This document shows positions 26,345-34,607 of a stretch of DNA of 64,000 bases, piece after piece (position 1 is the stretch's first letter; each line of letters opens with the position of its first letter). The stretch is taken from assembly GCF_042214795.1 (NCBI RefSeq), contig NZ_CP090177.1, forward strand, positions 2,976,001 through 3,040,000, given 5' to 3'. The position numbers and the translations under genes are program-made. Source of the stretch: Arcobacter iocasae (GTDB lineage: Bacteria > Campylobacterota > Campylobacteria > Campylobacterales > Arcobacteraceae). A model generated the notes under the pieces. That model was given only the letters and a program-made list of their open reading frames with translations, had not been told where the DNA came from and searched no databases.

Positions 26345-27001
26345 ATATCCTTGTCCTAAAACATTTTCAATAATATCTTTAGACATTTTTAATCTTAGTC
26401 TTTTTATAAAAGTTCTAAGGCGCTCATCACTTACTTCTTCTTCCCAAAGTGTAGATTTGATTTCTTCACTACTTACAAGAATATTTTGATGTTTAATTAA
26501 TAAATACAAAAAATCTTTTTCTCGTTTTGTAATATTTACAATTTTCCCATTTTCATACAAAGTCATAGTATTATTATCAAAGGTAAAATTCTCTTTTAAT
26601 GATACTCTTTTCTGTTTATTTATCTTAGGTGCTATTTTTTTAATATGATTTATAAGGTCTTCTGGGTCGAAGGGTTTAATAAAATATTTATTTATTCCTA
26701 TATCAATGGCTTTTAATAACTTTTCTTTATCAGAATGGGCACTTAAGATGATAATAGGAGTTAATTCATCAAACTCTTTTATCTTTTGCGTCATCTCCAA
26801 TCCATCACAAAGGGGCATCATAATATCAGTTATTACTATATCTGGTTTAAATGATTTGAATTTTTTTAGACCTTCTTTACCATCTTTAGCAATAATAACA
26901 GAGAAAAAATAATCATTAATAGCATCTTTTAAAAGTTGTGCTAATCTTTTTTCATCTTCAACTATTAATATTTTTAAATTTTTCAATAAAAATTTTTCCA
27001 T
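26321..27001 (-). CDS. OmpR-family response regulator
   Basis: This 226-residue protein has a canonical receiver (about 8-122; IVEDEKR, phosphoacceptor in VITDIMMPLCDG, S/T in LSAHS, K in IKPFDP). A C-terminal winged helix-turn-helix DNA-binding domain follows (about 135-226; TKREKDFLYLLIKH and RTFIKRLRLKM). It lies 7 nt downstream of a PAS histidine kinase, forming a probable cognate pair. The regulated genes are unknown. Divergent or adjacent hemB and the anaerobic reductase genes are worth considering. Confidence 0.9.
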   Translation of the reverse strand: MEKFLLKNLKILIVEDEKRLAQLLKDAINDYFFSVIIAKDGKEGLKKFKSFKPDIVITDIMMPLCDGLEMTQKIKEFDELTPIIILSAHSDKEKLLKAIDIGINKYFIKPFDPEDLINHIKKIAPKINKQKRVSLKENFTFDNNTMTLYENGKIVNITKREKDFLYLLIKHQNILVSSEEIKSTLWEEEVSDERLRTFIKRLRLKMSKDIIENVLGQGYLISPLNS

Positions 27002-27008
27002 ATTTTTC

Positions 27009-28220
27009 CTAATTATTCAAGGGGATAATAATTGTAAAAGTAGAACCATTTTTACAATTACTGTGAATAAGTTCACCTTCTAAACTTTTTTCGATAATCA
27101 TCTTAGACATAAACAATCCCAATCCTGTACCTTGACTTTTGTGTTTTGTTGTAAAATAAGGATCAAATATTTTATCTAAGTTATCTTTACTAATTCCTCC
27201 AGCATTATCTTTTATTTCTAGTTTTGCATATATTTTATCTGAAATTTTTTCTTCACTTAATTTTATTTCTATAATTTTATTTTTTATATTATTAAGTATA
27301 AAGGCATCTTTTGAGTTTTGAATTAGGTTTATAATTACTTGTGTAAGTTCATTTAATATACCTACAACTTGGTAGTTTAATGGAACATCAATATTTAAAG
27401 TTATATCTTCTATTGCTTTTTTTAAAATTAAAACAGCTTCATCAACTGCTTTTTTTATCTCAAAGCTTTTTTTATCTTTTTGTGGATTAAAAAAGTTTGA
27501 AAAATCATCTATTGTCGAAGACATACTAGATATTAAATTTTTACTTTCAATATATAGTTCATCTAACTTTTCTTTTTCATTTGTATTAAAAAACTTTTTC
27601 ATATTAAAAAGTGTTAGATTAAGCTCTGTTAGAGGTTGTCTCCATTGGTGAGCAATATTTCCTAGCATTTGACCTAAACTGGCCATTCTTGATTGTAAAA
27701 ATAGAAGCTTTTGTTTCTCTTCATTTTTTTTAATCTCTTCTGTAACCCTATGTTCTAAGGTTTTATTTAGTTCTTTTAACTCTTTTGTTTTAGAAAAAAT
27801 TCTATTTTCCAAATCTTTATTTAATTCTTCTAACTCTTTTTCTTTTTTTTCTAACTTTTTCTTTAATTCAACTTCTTCTGTTACATCATATCTTATTGCA
27901 ATAAATTCTTTTATTTCATCATTTTCATCTAAAATAGGAGTAATAGTTGTATTTAAGTAAACAGTCTGTCCATCTTTAGTAAGATTTTTAACTGTTGCTT
28001 TATAGGGTTTTTTATTTAAAATAGTATCCCAAAGGAGGGTAAAGTTACTCTTTGGGATATCAGGATGCCTTACAATATTATGATTAGCACCGATTAGTTC
28101 TTCATATTTATATCCAGAAATTTTGCAAAACTCATCATTAACAAAAGTTATTATTCCATTAATATCAGTTTTTGATACTATATTTGAATTTTCTATTGCC
28201 TCTTGATAAGTTTGGCTCAT
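27009..28220 (-). CDS. PAS histidine kinase
   Basis: This 403-residue soluble kinase has one PAS domain (about 5-125; FCKISGYKYEELIGANHNIVRHPDIP). An Aer/LOV-like C-terminal helix leads into a coiled coil (about 125-175), then H-box AHQWRQPLTEL and a HATPase (NLIQNSKDAF, DNAGGI, GTGLGLFMSK). The PAS sequence resembles Aer-type energy or redox PAS domains, but no ligand residues can be assigned by eye. It is placed 1 nt after hemB and directly before its probable response regulator, all on the minus strand. Confidence 0.9.
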   Translation of the reverse strand: MSQTYQEAIENSNIVSKTDINGIITFVNDEFCKISGYKYEELIGANHNIVRHPDIPKSNFTLLWDTILNKKPYKATVKNLTKDGQTVYLNTTITPILDENDEIKEFIAIRYDVTEEVELKKKLEKKEKELEELNKDLENRIFSKTKELKELNKTLEHRVTEEIKKNEEKQKLLFLQSRMASLGQMLGNIAHQWRQPLTELNLTLFNMKKFFNTNEKEKLDELYIESKNLISSMSSTIDDFSNFFNPQKDKKSFEIKKAVDEAVLILKKAIEDITLNIDVPLNYQVVGILNELTQVIINLIQNSKDAFILNNIKNKIIEIKLSEEKISDKIYAKLEIKDNAGGISKDNLDKIFDPYFTTKHKSQGTGLGLFMSKMIIEKSLEGELIHSNCKNGSTFTIIIPLNN

Positions 28221-28221
28221 T

Positions 28222-29196
28222 TTATTTTCTATTTAAAAGCTCACAAGCCTCTTTTGCATGATATGAAATAATTATATCAGCCCCAGCTCTTTTAAAAGAG
28301 ACTAAAGTCTCCATTACTGTTCTTTCATAATCGATTAATCCAGCAATTCCTGCATTTTTAAGTAAAGCATATTCACCACTTACATTATAAACAGCCAATG
28401 GCAGATTTGAGCTATTTCTAACATCTCTTACAATATCTAAATAAGCAAGTGCAGGTTTTACCATAAGTATATCAGCACCTTGATTTTCATCTTGAATTGA
28501 TTCTTCAATAGCTTCTCTTCTATTTGCTGGATTCATTTGATAAGATCTTCTATCACCAAAAGATGGAGTTGAATCAGCAACATCTCTAAATGGTCCATAA
28601 TAAGCACTTGCAAATTTAGTAGAATATGCCATGATGGGTAAGTCTGTAAAACCATTTTCATCTAAAGCAGTTCTTAAAGTCTCAATAATACCATCCATCA
28701 TTCCGCTAGGTGCAATCATATCAACACCAGCACGAGCATGAACAAGTGCTTGTTGGGCAGATATTTCTAAGGTTTTATCATTATCAACTGTTTGAGTTTT
28801 TGGATCAAGTATTCCACAATGTCCATGATCTGTATATTCACAAAAACATAAATCTGTAGTTACAAACATAGTAGGAAACTTTTCTTTTACAGCTCTTATT
28901 GTTCTTGCAATTATACTTTCATCGCATAAACATTCACTTCCTACAGAGTCTTTAACATCTGGAATACCAAATAAAATAATTGAATTTAAACCTATAGTTT
29001 GAATATATTCACACTCTTTTAAAATCTCATCAATACTCATTTGAAAAACACCTGGCATAGATGCAACTTCAGTTTTAATACCATTTCCCTCTACTACAAA
29101 TAATGGATATATAAAATCATTTGGGCTTAGGTTTGTTTCTTGCACTAGTGCTCTTAAATTTTCATTAATTCTTAATCTTCTTAATCTTTTAAACAT
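28222..29196 (-). CDS. hemB: Delta-aminolevulinic acid dehydratase (porphobilinogen synthase)
   Basis: HemB condenses two 5-aminolevulinates to porphobilinogen. The 324-residue length is normal. RLRRLRINENLR opens the protein, and the Cys-rich metal segment DLCFCEYTDHGHCGI lies near residues 118-132. The catalytic lysines appear in YSTKFASAYYGPFRDVA and MVKPALAYLDI. It precedes a two-component pair on the same strand with only 1 nt between, so sensing and heme supply may be co-expressed. Confidence 0.97.
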   Translation of the reverse strand: MFKRLRRLRINENLRALVQETNLSPNDFIYPLFVVEGNGIKTEVASMPGVFQMSIDEILKECEYIQTIGLNSIILFGIPDVKDSVGSECLCDESIIARTIRAVKEKFPTMFVTTDLCFCEYTDHGHCGILDPKTQTVDNDKTLEISAQQALVHARAGVDMIAPSGMMDGIIETLRTALDENGFTDLPIMAYSTKFASAYYGPFRDVADSTPSFGDRRSYQMNPANRREAIEESIQDENQGADILMVKPALAYLDIVRDVRNSSNLPLAVYNVSGEYALLKNAGIAGLIDYERTVMETLVSFKRAGADIIISYHAKEACELLNRK

Positions 29197-29215
29197 TCTA
29201 TTTACCTCTTTTAGA

Positions 29216-29221
29216 TATAAT
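29216..29221 (+). promoter_or_regulatory. -10 element TATAAT upstream of ribA
   Basis: A perfect TATAAT in the recurring context GATATAATC lies 35 nt before the ribA ATG, within the 60-nt divergent gap with hemB. No -35 match is apparent. An AAGG ribosome site follows. Confidence 0.6.
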
Positions 29222-29256
29222 CTGCACCATTTTAACAGTTTAAGGTTTAAAAAGAT

Positions 29257-29820
29257 ATGAATATAGAAGAATCAAATATTGCAAACTTACCAACAACACA
29301 TGGTAATTTTCAAATACAATCTTTTAAAGAACATCACAAAGAACATTTAGTAATTTTTTCAAAGAATTTAAGTGATGTTGTAAATGTAAGAGTACATTCA
29401 GAATGCTTGACAGGAGATGCAATTGGCTCATTAAAGTGTGATTGCCAAGCTCAATTAAATTTCTCATTAGATTATATAAATAAAAATACTGGTATGGTTA
29501 TATACCTAAGACAAGAAGGAAGAAACATAGGTTTATTAAATAAAGTAAATGCTTATGCTTTACAAGATAAAGGATTTAATACAATCGAAGCAAATCATCA
29601 ATTAGGTTTTCAAGCTGATGAAAGAACTTATGAGATTGTGGAATATATTCTAAATAAATTTAATATTAAAAAAATAAATCTAATAACAAACAATCCTCAC
29701 AAAATAGAGAGTCTAGCTAATATTGAGATTATTAAAAGAATTCCTGTAGTTGTAGGTGCAAATGAGAATAACAAAGGCTATTTAAAAGTCAAAAAAGAAG
29801 AAATGGGGCATTTACTATAG
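29257..29820 (+). CDS. ribA: GTP cyclohydrolase II
   Basis: RibA opens GTP to 2,5-diamino-6-ribosylamino-pyrimidinone phosphate, the first committed step of riboflavin synthesis. This 187-residue stand-alone enzyme has the zinc motif C-x10-C-x-C in VRVHSECLTG...KCDCQ (near 50-65). It also has YLRQEGRNIGL and the substrate region ITNNPHKIE. Its presence matches the loss of the same activity from the RibBA C-terminal domain at 35.9 kb. It starts a plus-strand operon and its stop overlaps the rsmG GTG. Confidence 0.96.
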   Translation: MNIEESNIANLPTTHGNFQIQSFKEHHKEHLVIFSKNLSDVVNVRVHSECLTGDAIGSLKCDCQAQLNFSLDYINKNTGMVIYLRQEGRNIGLLNKVNAYALQDKGFNTIEANHQLGFQADERTYEIVEYILNKFNIKKINLITNNPHKIESLANIEIIKRIPVVVGANENNKGYLKVKKEEMGHLL

Positions 29821-30404
29821 TGAAATTAAATAATTTAGAAGAGTTAAATTTAGAAGAAGATTTTTTACCAAAATGTGAAGAGTTTAAAAAAACTTTGCAG
29901 CATTGGGGTAAAGTACATAATCTTTCTGCTGAATTAGAAGATGAGAAAATAGAAAAAAACATTTATGATTCTATTTATGTTTTAAAGTTTATAAAAGAGT
30001 ATAAAACTGTTGCAGATATAGGGACAGGTGCTGGTTATCCTGGACTTATTTTGGCAATGGCAAGACCTAAGATTAAATTTTATTTAATAGAACCCAGAGC
30101 AAAAAGAGTCGCTTTTTTAAATTTTATTAAAAACTCACTAAAACTTAATAATGTAGAAATATTATGTAATAGAGTAGAGTATGTAAAAGATATTAAAGTT
30201 GATTTAATTACTTCACGGGCAGTTACTAATACTTCTTTATTATTAGATTTAACAAAAGATATTTCAAATGAAACAACATCTTATTTATTTTATAAAGGCA
30301 GTATGCTTGAATCAGAACTTGAAGAAGCAAAAATATATAACTATGAAATAATCAAAAAAGATGAAAAAAGAAATTATTTGTATATAAAAAAAGGAAGTAA
30401 ATAA
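29820..30404 (+). CDS. rsmG: 16S rRNA (guanine527-N7)-methyltransferase
   Basis: RsmG methylates G527 of 16S rRNA using SAM. The 194-residue protein has the Rossmann motif ADIGTGAGYPGLILA (near residues 65-79). The YLIEPRAKRVAFL acidic loop and the SRAV motif are also typical of RsmG. The start is GTG overlapping the last base of the ribA stop. The following small membrane gene overlaps by one base, so translation is coupled along the operon. Confidence 0.95.
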   Translation: MKLNNLEELNLEEDFLPKCEEFKKTLQHWGKVHNLSAELEDEKIEKNIYDSIYVLKFIKEYKTVADIGTGAGYPGLILAMARPKIKFYLIEPRAKRVAFLNFIKNSLKLNNVEILCNRVEYVKDIKVDLITSRAVTNTSLLLDLTKDISNETTSYLFYKGSMLESELEEAKIYNYEIIKKDEKRNYLYIKKGSK

Positions 30405-30625
30405 TGGTATTTAAAGCATTAGCAGTACTTGCTGTTTTATTTATTGTTTATATTCTGTTTTTTAAAAAAAGAAGAGAAAGTGAAATCGGCAATAAGAAGA
30501 CAAAAAGAGAAGAAAGTATAACAGATATAATGGAAGAGTGTCCCACTTGCAAAACTTATATCTCAAAAAAAGAAGCAATATTGAGTAATGGAAAATACTT
30601 TTGTTCAAAGGAGTGTTTACAATGA
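30404..30625 (+). CDS. Small membrane-anchored zinc-binding protein (PP0621-like)
   Basis: This 73-residue protein has one N-terminal membrane helix (about 4-20), a basic linker, and a C-terminal cytoplasmic knuckle pair CPTC (near 47-50) and CSKEC (near 67-71). This layout matches the short PP0621-type proteins of proteobacteria. Function unknown. It overlaps rsmG by one base and the next gene by ATGA. Confidence 0.8.
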   Translation: MVFKALAVLAVLFIVYILFFKKRRESEIGNKKTKREESITDIMEECPTCKTYISKKEAILSNGKYFCSKECLQ

Positions 30626-30993
30626 TAATACTAGGTGATGATTTAGTTCCATTTGAAGAGACTTCATTTATAAAAGAGATTGAAAATATAAAAAATACAA
30701 AAGCAAATTCTACTATTTTATTTGATTTTAATGAAAACTTTCTAAAATACTCTTATGAAAATAACTTATTTGTAGGTGTTATTGTTCATACACTAAAAGA
30801 AGCACTTTACGCAAATGCTTTGCATGCTAAATATATAATATGTGATAAACCTTTAGATAAAACTATTCAAGATGTTGCAGAAAATTATATGTTTGACTCT
30901 AAAATATTAACAATAATTGAAGCTAGTGATGAACTTGAAATAGTAGCCATAGATAAAATCGATGGTGCAATATATAAAAACTTATTAGGATAA
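30622..30993 (+). CDS. Conserved hypothetical cytoplasmic protein
   Basis: This 123-residue alpha/beta protein begins MIILGDDLVPFEE. The chosen ATG has AAGGAG upstream and overlaps the previous stop as ATGA, which is better supported than the longer TTG start at 30601. Repeated strand-helix units (STILFDFNE, VGVIVHTLKEALYANALHAKYIICD) suggest a small Rossmann-like or TIM-barrel-derived fold. No catalytic motif is recognised. It lies between rsmG and glyS. Confidence 0.75.
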   Translation: MIILGDDLVPFEETSFIKEIENIKNTKANSTILFDFNENFLKYSYENNLFVGVIVHTLKEALYANALHAKYIICDKPLDKTIQDVAENYMFDSKILTIIEASDELEIVAIDKIDGAIYKNLLG

Positions 30994-30995
30994 AC

Positions 30996-31142
30996 ATGAA
31001 AGATATACTTGATATAATCGTTATAATAGCTTTTGTAATAATAGTTTTTGGATTTATTAGAGGTTTTAACAAACAACAAATTGCAAAACATACAAAAAAA
31101 TTAGAAGAAATCGAGAAAAGGGAAAAAGAGAAAAATGAATAA
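30996..31142 (+). CDS. Small single-pass membrane protein (48 aa)
   Basis: This 48-residue gene has an N-terminal hydrophobic helix (about residues 4-21, DIIVIIAFVIIVFGFI) followed by a strongly charged lysine/glutamate tail predicted as a helix. It starts 2 nt after the upstream stop and overlaps the glyS start by 8 nt, which supports real, coupled translation. The family is not recognised. Confidence 0.65.
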   Translation: MKDILDIIVIIAFVIIVFGFIRGFNKQQIAKHTKKLEEIEKREKEKNE

Positions 31143-33150
31143 ACCATTATTAATTGAAATAGGTGTTGAAGAACTACCTGCTATACCATTTTTAAAAGAG
31201 TTACCAAATATTGAAAAGAAATGGAATGATATTTTAGAGAAATTTAAACTATCATCTGATTTTGACTTTTTTTATACTCCAAGAAGATTAGTTCTTTGGC
31301 ATAGAGAATTTAATTTAACTCAAGAAGATACAACTGTTGAACAATATGGAGCTCCCGTTGCAATTGCATATAAAGATGGAAAACCAACAGGTGCAGCAAT
31401 TGGTTTTGCAAAAAAATGTGGAATAGAAGTAGAAGATTTAAAGACGATTAATAATGGAAAAGATGATGTTTTATACTTTAAAAAAGATGAAAAAGGAAAA
31501 GCTTCAAAAGATTTATTAAATGATATGATAAATGAATTCATAAATGCACTTGATTTTGGAAAATCAATGAGATGGGCTAGTAGAACCGATAGTTTTATTA
31601 GACCTATACGAAGTCTAATTATGATGCTAGGAGAAGAAATAGTTGAAGGTGAACTTTATGGTGTAAAAAGTTCAAATAAATCATTTGCTCATAGAATGGT
31701 GTCTTATGAACCATTTAGTTTTGATTTTGCAGGAGATTACTTTTGTAAGTTAGATAAAAATGGAGTAATTTTATATCCAGAAGATAGAAAAAAGATTATT
31801 TTAGATCAAATGAAAGATATAGAATCACAAAACAATTTAAAAATAGATATAGATCCTGAACTATTAGAAGAAATTGTTGCAATAACAGAATACCCAACAG
31901 CTCTATTAGGTAGTTTTGATAAAGAGTTCTTAGAATTACCAGAAGAAGTAATTGTAACCTCAATGAAAGAACACCAAAGATACTTTGCAGTTTACAAAGA
32001 TGGAAACTTAACAAATAATTTTATAGTTGTATCAAACTCTAATACAGAAGATTTCTCTTTTATAGTTGCTGGAAATGAGAAAGTGTTAAGACCAAGATTA
32101 TCAGATGCAATGTTTTTTTACAAAAATGATTTAAATAATGGATTATCAAATGAAGGTCTAAAAAATCTAGTTTTCGTAGATGGATTAGGTTCTATGTATG
32201 AAAAATCTGAAAGAGAAGTAAAAATAGCTTCATATTTAGCCCAAATATTTAATGTAAAAGAAAAAGAGTTATTAAGTAAAGCTGTAATGCTTTCAAAAGC
32301 TGATTTAATGTCTGAAATGGTTTATGAGTTTACTGAATTACAGGGACTTATGGGATATTACTATGCAAAAGCTGCAGGTGAAGATGAGCTAGTTTTTACA
32401 GCAATAAGAGAACAATATTTACCTGATGGTGAAGACTCAGATTTACCATCAAACAAATTCTCAGCAATAGTTGCACTATCATACAAGCTTGATAATCTTA
32501 TGGGACTTTTTAGCGTTGGTAAGATTCCAACTGGTTCAAAAGATCCATTTGGACTAAGACGAGCAGCAGCTGGTATTGTAAAAATTGCTATGGAACACAA
32601 AGTTGAAGTAAATCTATCAAATATAATTGATAATTTATTAGATACTTATAGTGGATTAAAAAAAGAAAAACTAATTGAATTTTTCAATGAAAGATTATTT
32701 AAAATATTCGAAGTAAATCCATCTGTAATAAAAGCAGTACTTGGAAGTGGGGAAGGGGATATTTATAAAATTTCTCAAAAGATTTGTGCTCTTAATCCAA
32801 TAGTATTAAGCGATGACTTTAAAGAATCATCAACGACCTTTAAAAGAGTAGCAAATATCATTAAAGATATTGATGTAAATAGTTTATTAAGTGTTGATGA
32901 ATCTTTATTTGAACAAGAAGAAGAAAAAGATTTATATTCAACTTATACTCTGTTAATAAATAAAAAATATAATACTTATGAAGAAGAACTAGATGCACTA
33001 TTTTCTTTAAAGCCAAAATTAGATAAATTTTTTGATAATGTTTTTGTAAATCATGAAAATGAAAATATAAAAATAAATAGAAAAAATCTAATAGGACTTG
33101 TTTATCAAGCATTTAGAAATATTGCAGATATTAAAGAAATTACAATTTAA
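31135..33150 (+). CDS. glyS: Glycine-tRNA ligase beta subunit
   Basis: GlyS is the large subunit of the alpha2beta2 bacterial glycyl-tRNA synthetase and supplies tRNA recognition. The 671-residue protein opens with LLIEIGVEELPAIPF and contains YTPRRLVLW and HQRYFAV. KDPFGLRRAAAGI lies near residue 465, and a C-terminal anticodon-binding domain follows. The alpha subunit glyQ is not in this window. It is followed by a tiny lipoprotein gene and a terminator, which end the ribA operon. Confidence 0.97.
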   Translation: MNKPLLIEIGVEELPAIPFLKELPNIEKKWNDILEKFKLSSDFDFFYTPRRLVLWHREFNLTQEDTTVEQYGAPVAIAYKDGKPTGAAIGFAKKCGIEVEDLKTINNGKDDVLYFKKDEKGKASKDLLNDMINEFINALDFGKSMRWASRTDSFIRPIRSLIMMLGEEIVEGELYGVKSSNKSFAHRMVSYEPFSFDFAGDYFCKLDKNGVILYPEDRKKIILDQMKDIESQNNLKIDIDPELLEEIVAITEYPTALLGSFDKEFLELPEEVIVTSMKEHQRYFAVYKDGNLTNNFIVVSNSNTEDFSFIVAGNEKVLRPRLSDAMFFYKNDLNNGLSNEGLKNLVFVDGLGSMYEKSEREVKIASYLAQIFNVKEKELLSKAVMLSKADLMSEMVYEFTELQGLMGYYYAKAAGEDELVFTAIREQYLPDGEDSDLPSNKFSAIVALSYKLDNLMGLFSVGKIPTGSKDPFGLRRAAAGIVKIAMEHKVEVNLSNIIDNLLDTYSGLKKEKLIEFFNERLFKIFEVNPSVIKAVLGSGEGDIYKISQKICALNPIVLSDDFKESSTTFKRVANIIKDIDVNSLLSVDESLFEQEEEKDLYSTYTLLINKKYNTYEEELDALFSLKPKLDKFFDNVFVNHENENIKINRKNLIGLVYQAFRNIADIKEITI

Positions 33151-33159
33151 GGATTACAA

Positions 33160-33300
33160 ATGAAAAAGTTTTTAGCTCTTATCACATTGGTAACATTTAT
33201 TACTGTATTAAGTGGATGTGCTACATGGAATGGTGTTAAAAAAGACACTTCTGACGCTTATGATGCGACAAAAGAAGCTATTCATGATGCAACAAAGTAA
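33160..33300 (+). CDS. Entericidin-like small lipoprotein (46 aa)
   Basis: This 46-residue product has a lysine-containing signal peptide and a lipobox LSGC with Cys20 as the lipidated residue. The mature peptide is only about 27 residues, rich in Asp, Ala, Thr and Lys. It resembles the entericidin EcnA/B family of small envelope lipoproteins. AGGA lies upstream of the ATG. The last codons and the stop form the left arm of the terminator stem. Lgt, its modifying enzyme, is encoded at 18.8 kb. Confidence 0.82.
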   Translation: MKKFLALITLVTFITVLSGCATWNGVKKDTSDAYDATKEAIHDATK

Positions 33301-33320
33301 TTAGTTTACTTTGTTGTTTT
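33290..33320 (+). terminator. Intrinsic terminator overlapping the lipoprotein stop codon
   Basis: An 11-bp perfect stem (CAACAAAGTAA with TTACTTTGTTG) has a 5-nt loop and is followed by TTTT. It lies at the end of the ribA-rsmG-glyS-lipoprotein operon, and its left arm contains the stop codon of the lipoprotein gene. Confidence 0.85.
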
Positions 33321-33324
33321 ACTA

Positions 33325-33606
33325 TTAAAAGTATGGTAAGTAAATTTTATAGTCTTTATTTATTTTAAATAAAATATTTAAAGACATTTTTTGAAGTAGA
33401 GTAAATCTTTTATATAAAACAATATATTTATTTGGTAAAAAATCAAACTTGATATTATTTTTTGTTAAAGTGTAAGTTATTTTTATTAATTCTCTTTTAG
33501 CTGATTCATATTCATTATCATAATCAAATTTTAAAACCTTATTTTCATTGTCAAATTCATAGTAAGCTAAGTTAAGTGAATCGATTTGTGTTTTTATATC
33601 TTTCAT
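33325..33606 (-). CDS. 93-aa protein homologous to the N-terminal extension of the nearby HemD
   Basis: This 93-residue soluble protein shares a clear pattern with residues 1-90 of the hemD product at 34.6-35.5 kb. Both have an LNLxY(Y/F) opening, then K-x-E-x2-KITYxLxKNNI(K/R)FD, then a YKRF/NKRF motif. No catalytic motif is seen. I do not recognise the domain. The gene is isolated on the minus strand and lies tail-to-tail with the lipoprotein gene. It looks like a duplicated or detached copy of the HemD-fused domain. Confidence 0.75.
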   Translation of the reverse strand: MKDIKTQIDSLNLAYYEFDNENKVLKFDYDNEYESAKRELIKITYTLTKNNIKFDFLPNKYIVLYKRFTLLQKMSLNILFKINKDYKIYLPYF

Positions 33607-33710
33607 GTTATTACTTTATTTAAATTTGTTATTATATTATTTTATTATCCATTAGTTAACAGAAGATTAACAAACTAATCTTTTTTTAAGAAAGTATGAG
33701 TGATTTTTGT

Positions 33711-33737
33711 AAAATAGAGTGAAATTCACTCTATTTT
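33711..33737. terminator. Hairpin terminator downstream of the ComEA-like gene
   Basis: An 11-bp perfect stem (AAAATAGAGTG with CACTCTATTTT) surrounds a 5-nt loop, starting 2 nt after the stop codon of the minus-strand ComEA-like gene. The arms end in A/T runs on both strands, so it could terminate in either direction. Confidence 0.75.
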
Positions 33738-33738
33738 A

Positions 33739-33984
33739 TTATTTACAAGCAGAAAATGAGATTTTACCTTCATTTTTTTCTAAAAGTTTTTTTCCTATGC
33801 CTTTTACATTTAAAAGGTCATCTTTATTTTTAAAACACTTATGTTCAGTTCTGTAGTGAACGATTGCTTCAGCTTTTTTAGCTCCAATTCCATTTAGTGT
33901 TTTTAATTCCTCAACAGAAGCTTTATTCATGTCAATTGCAAATAAAGCCAAACAAAACAGCACTAGTACCAAAATAATTTTCAT
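33739..33984 (-). CDS. ComEA-like helix-hairpin-helix protein with signal peptide
   Basis: This 81-residue protein has an N-terminal signal peptide (about 1-16). It continues as one ComEA-type helix-hairpin-helix unit with DMNKASVEELKTLNGIGAKKAEAIV (first hairpin) and LLNVKGIGKKLL (second). ComEA proteins bind incoming DNA in the periplasm during natural transformation, so this is a candidate DNA-uptake receptor. The ATG has GGAG upstream. It stands alone with its own terminator. The HhH tail of the ATP-grasp protein at 2.6 kb is of the same type. Confidence 0.88.
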   Translation of the reverse strand: MKIILVLVLFCLALFAIDMNKASVEELKTLNGIGAKKAEAIVHYRTEHKCFKNKDDLLNVKGIGKKLLEKNEGKISFSACK

Positions 33985-34080
33985 TTATTCTCCTTAATTT
34001 AAATAATATATTATTATAAAATTTAAATTAATTTATGCTTTAATAATAATTATTATGAAACTATTAAGAATAAAATATAC

Positions 34081-34581
34081 TTATTTATTATTTATAAACT
34101 TTAAAACATCTTCAAAATTTCCAGATATAATCTGTTTAACACTACAGGCAATCATTAAATTTATAGAATAATCAAAATCTTCAATAATCATATTGTCATT
34201 ATCAACATATACATTATTAAGAAGTTGCTTTTCCTCATCTTTAAAGCTATCTAAATAACTTTGATTATTTTCCATATAGCCATAAACTTCTTTTCCTAAG
34301 GCTTTTGCATAACCACACTCCCAAATTGTGCCAGAATCAGCCTCTTTACCACGAAATTGATTCAAGTTTGCAATAACTATATCTGATTTATGTATTAATT
34401 CAACATTTGCTTTATAAATATCTTGTGCTATTTTTTGTTTATTTTGATTAAAATCAACAACATTATCTAAGGGATATAATCCTTCATATCCATATTTTTT
34501 GCAAAGAGCAGAGTAGGTTTGACCTATTTGTATAGAATCTTGTTTAAAAACATCAAATCCAGCAATATATATTTTTTTCAT
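34081..34581 (-). CDS. Nucleoside 2-deoxyribosyltransferase-like protein
   Basis: This 166-residue protein starts MKKIYIAGFDVF and contains SDIVIANLNQFRGKEADSGTIWECGYAKALGKEVYGY. That is the core of the nucleoside 2-deoxyribosyltransferase family, with the catalytic Glu in the WECGYA segment. Such enzymes exchange bases on deoxyribonucleosides or hydrolyse nucleotides. The ATG at 34581 with AGGA upstream is chosen over an ATA-rich extension that would start at 34635 inside hemD. It is probably co-transcribed with hemD. Confidence 0.85.
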   Translation of the reverse strand: MKKIYIAGFDVFKQDSIQIGQTYSALCKKYGYEGLYPLDNVVDFNQNKQKIAQDIYKANVELIHKSDIVIANLNQFRGKEADSGTIWECGYAKALGKEVYGYMENNQSYLDSFKDEEKQLLNNVYVDNDNMIIEDFDYSINLMIACSVKQIISGNFEDVLKFINNK

Positions 34582-34607
34582 ATTATTTAGTCCTATTTTG
34601 TTATATT

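Noticed and set aside
31796..32014. Minus-strand open frame inside glyS (hydrophobic product)
   Set aside because: It lies antisense to a conserved synthetase gene, is rich in leucine from complementing AT-rich codons, and lacks a ribosome site. The same applies to other antisense frames in glyS, metG and oadA.
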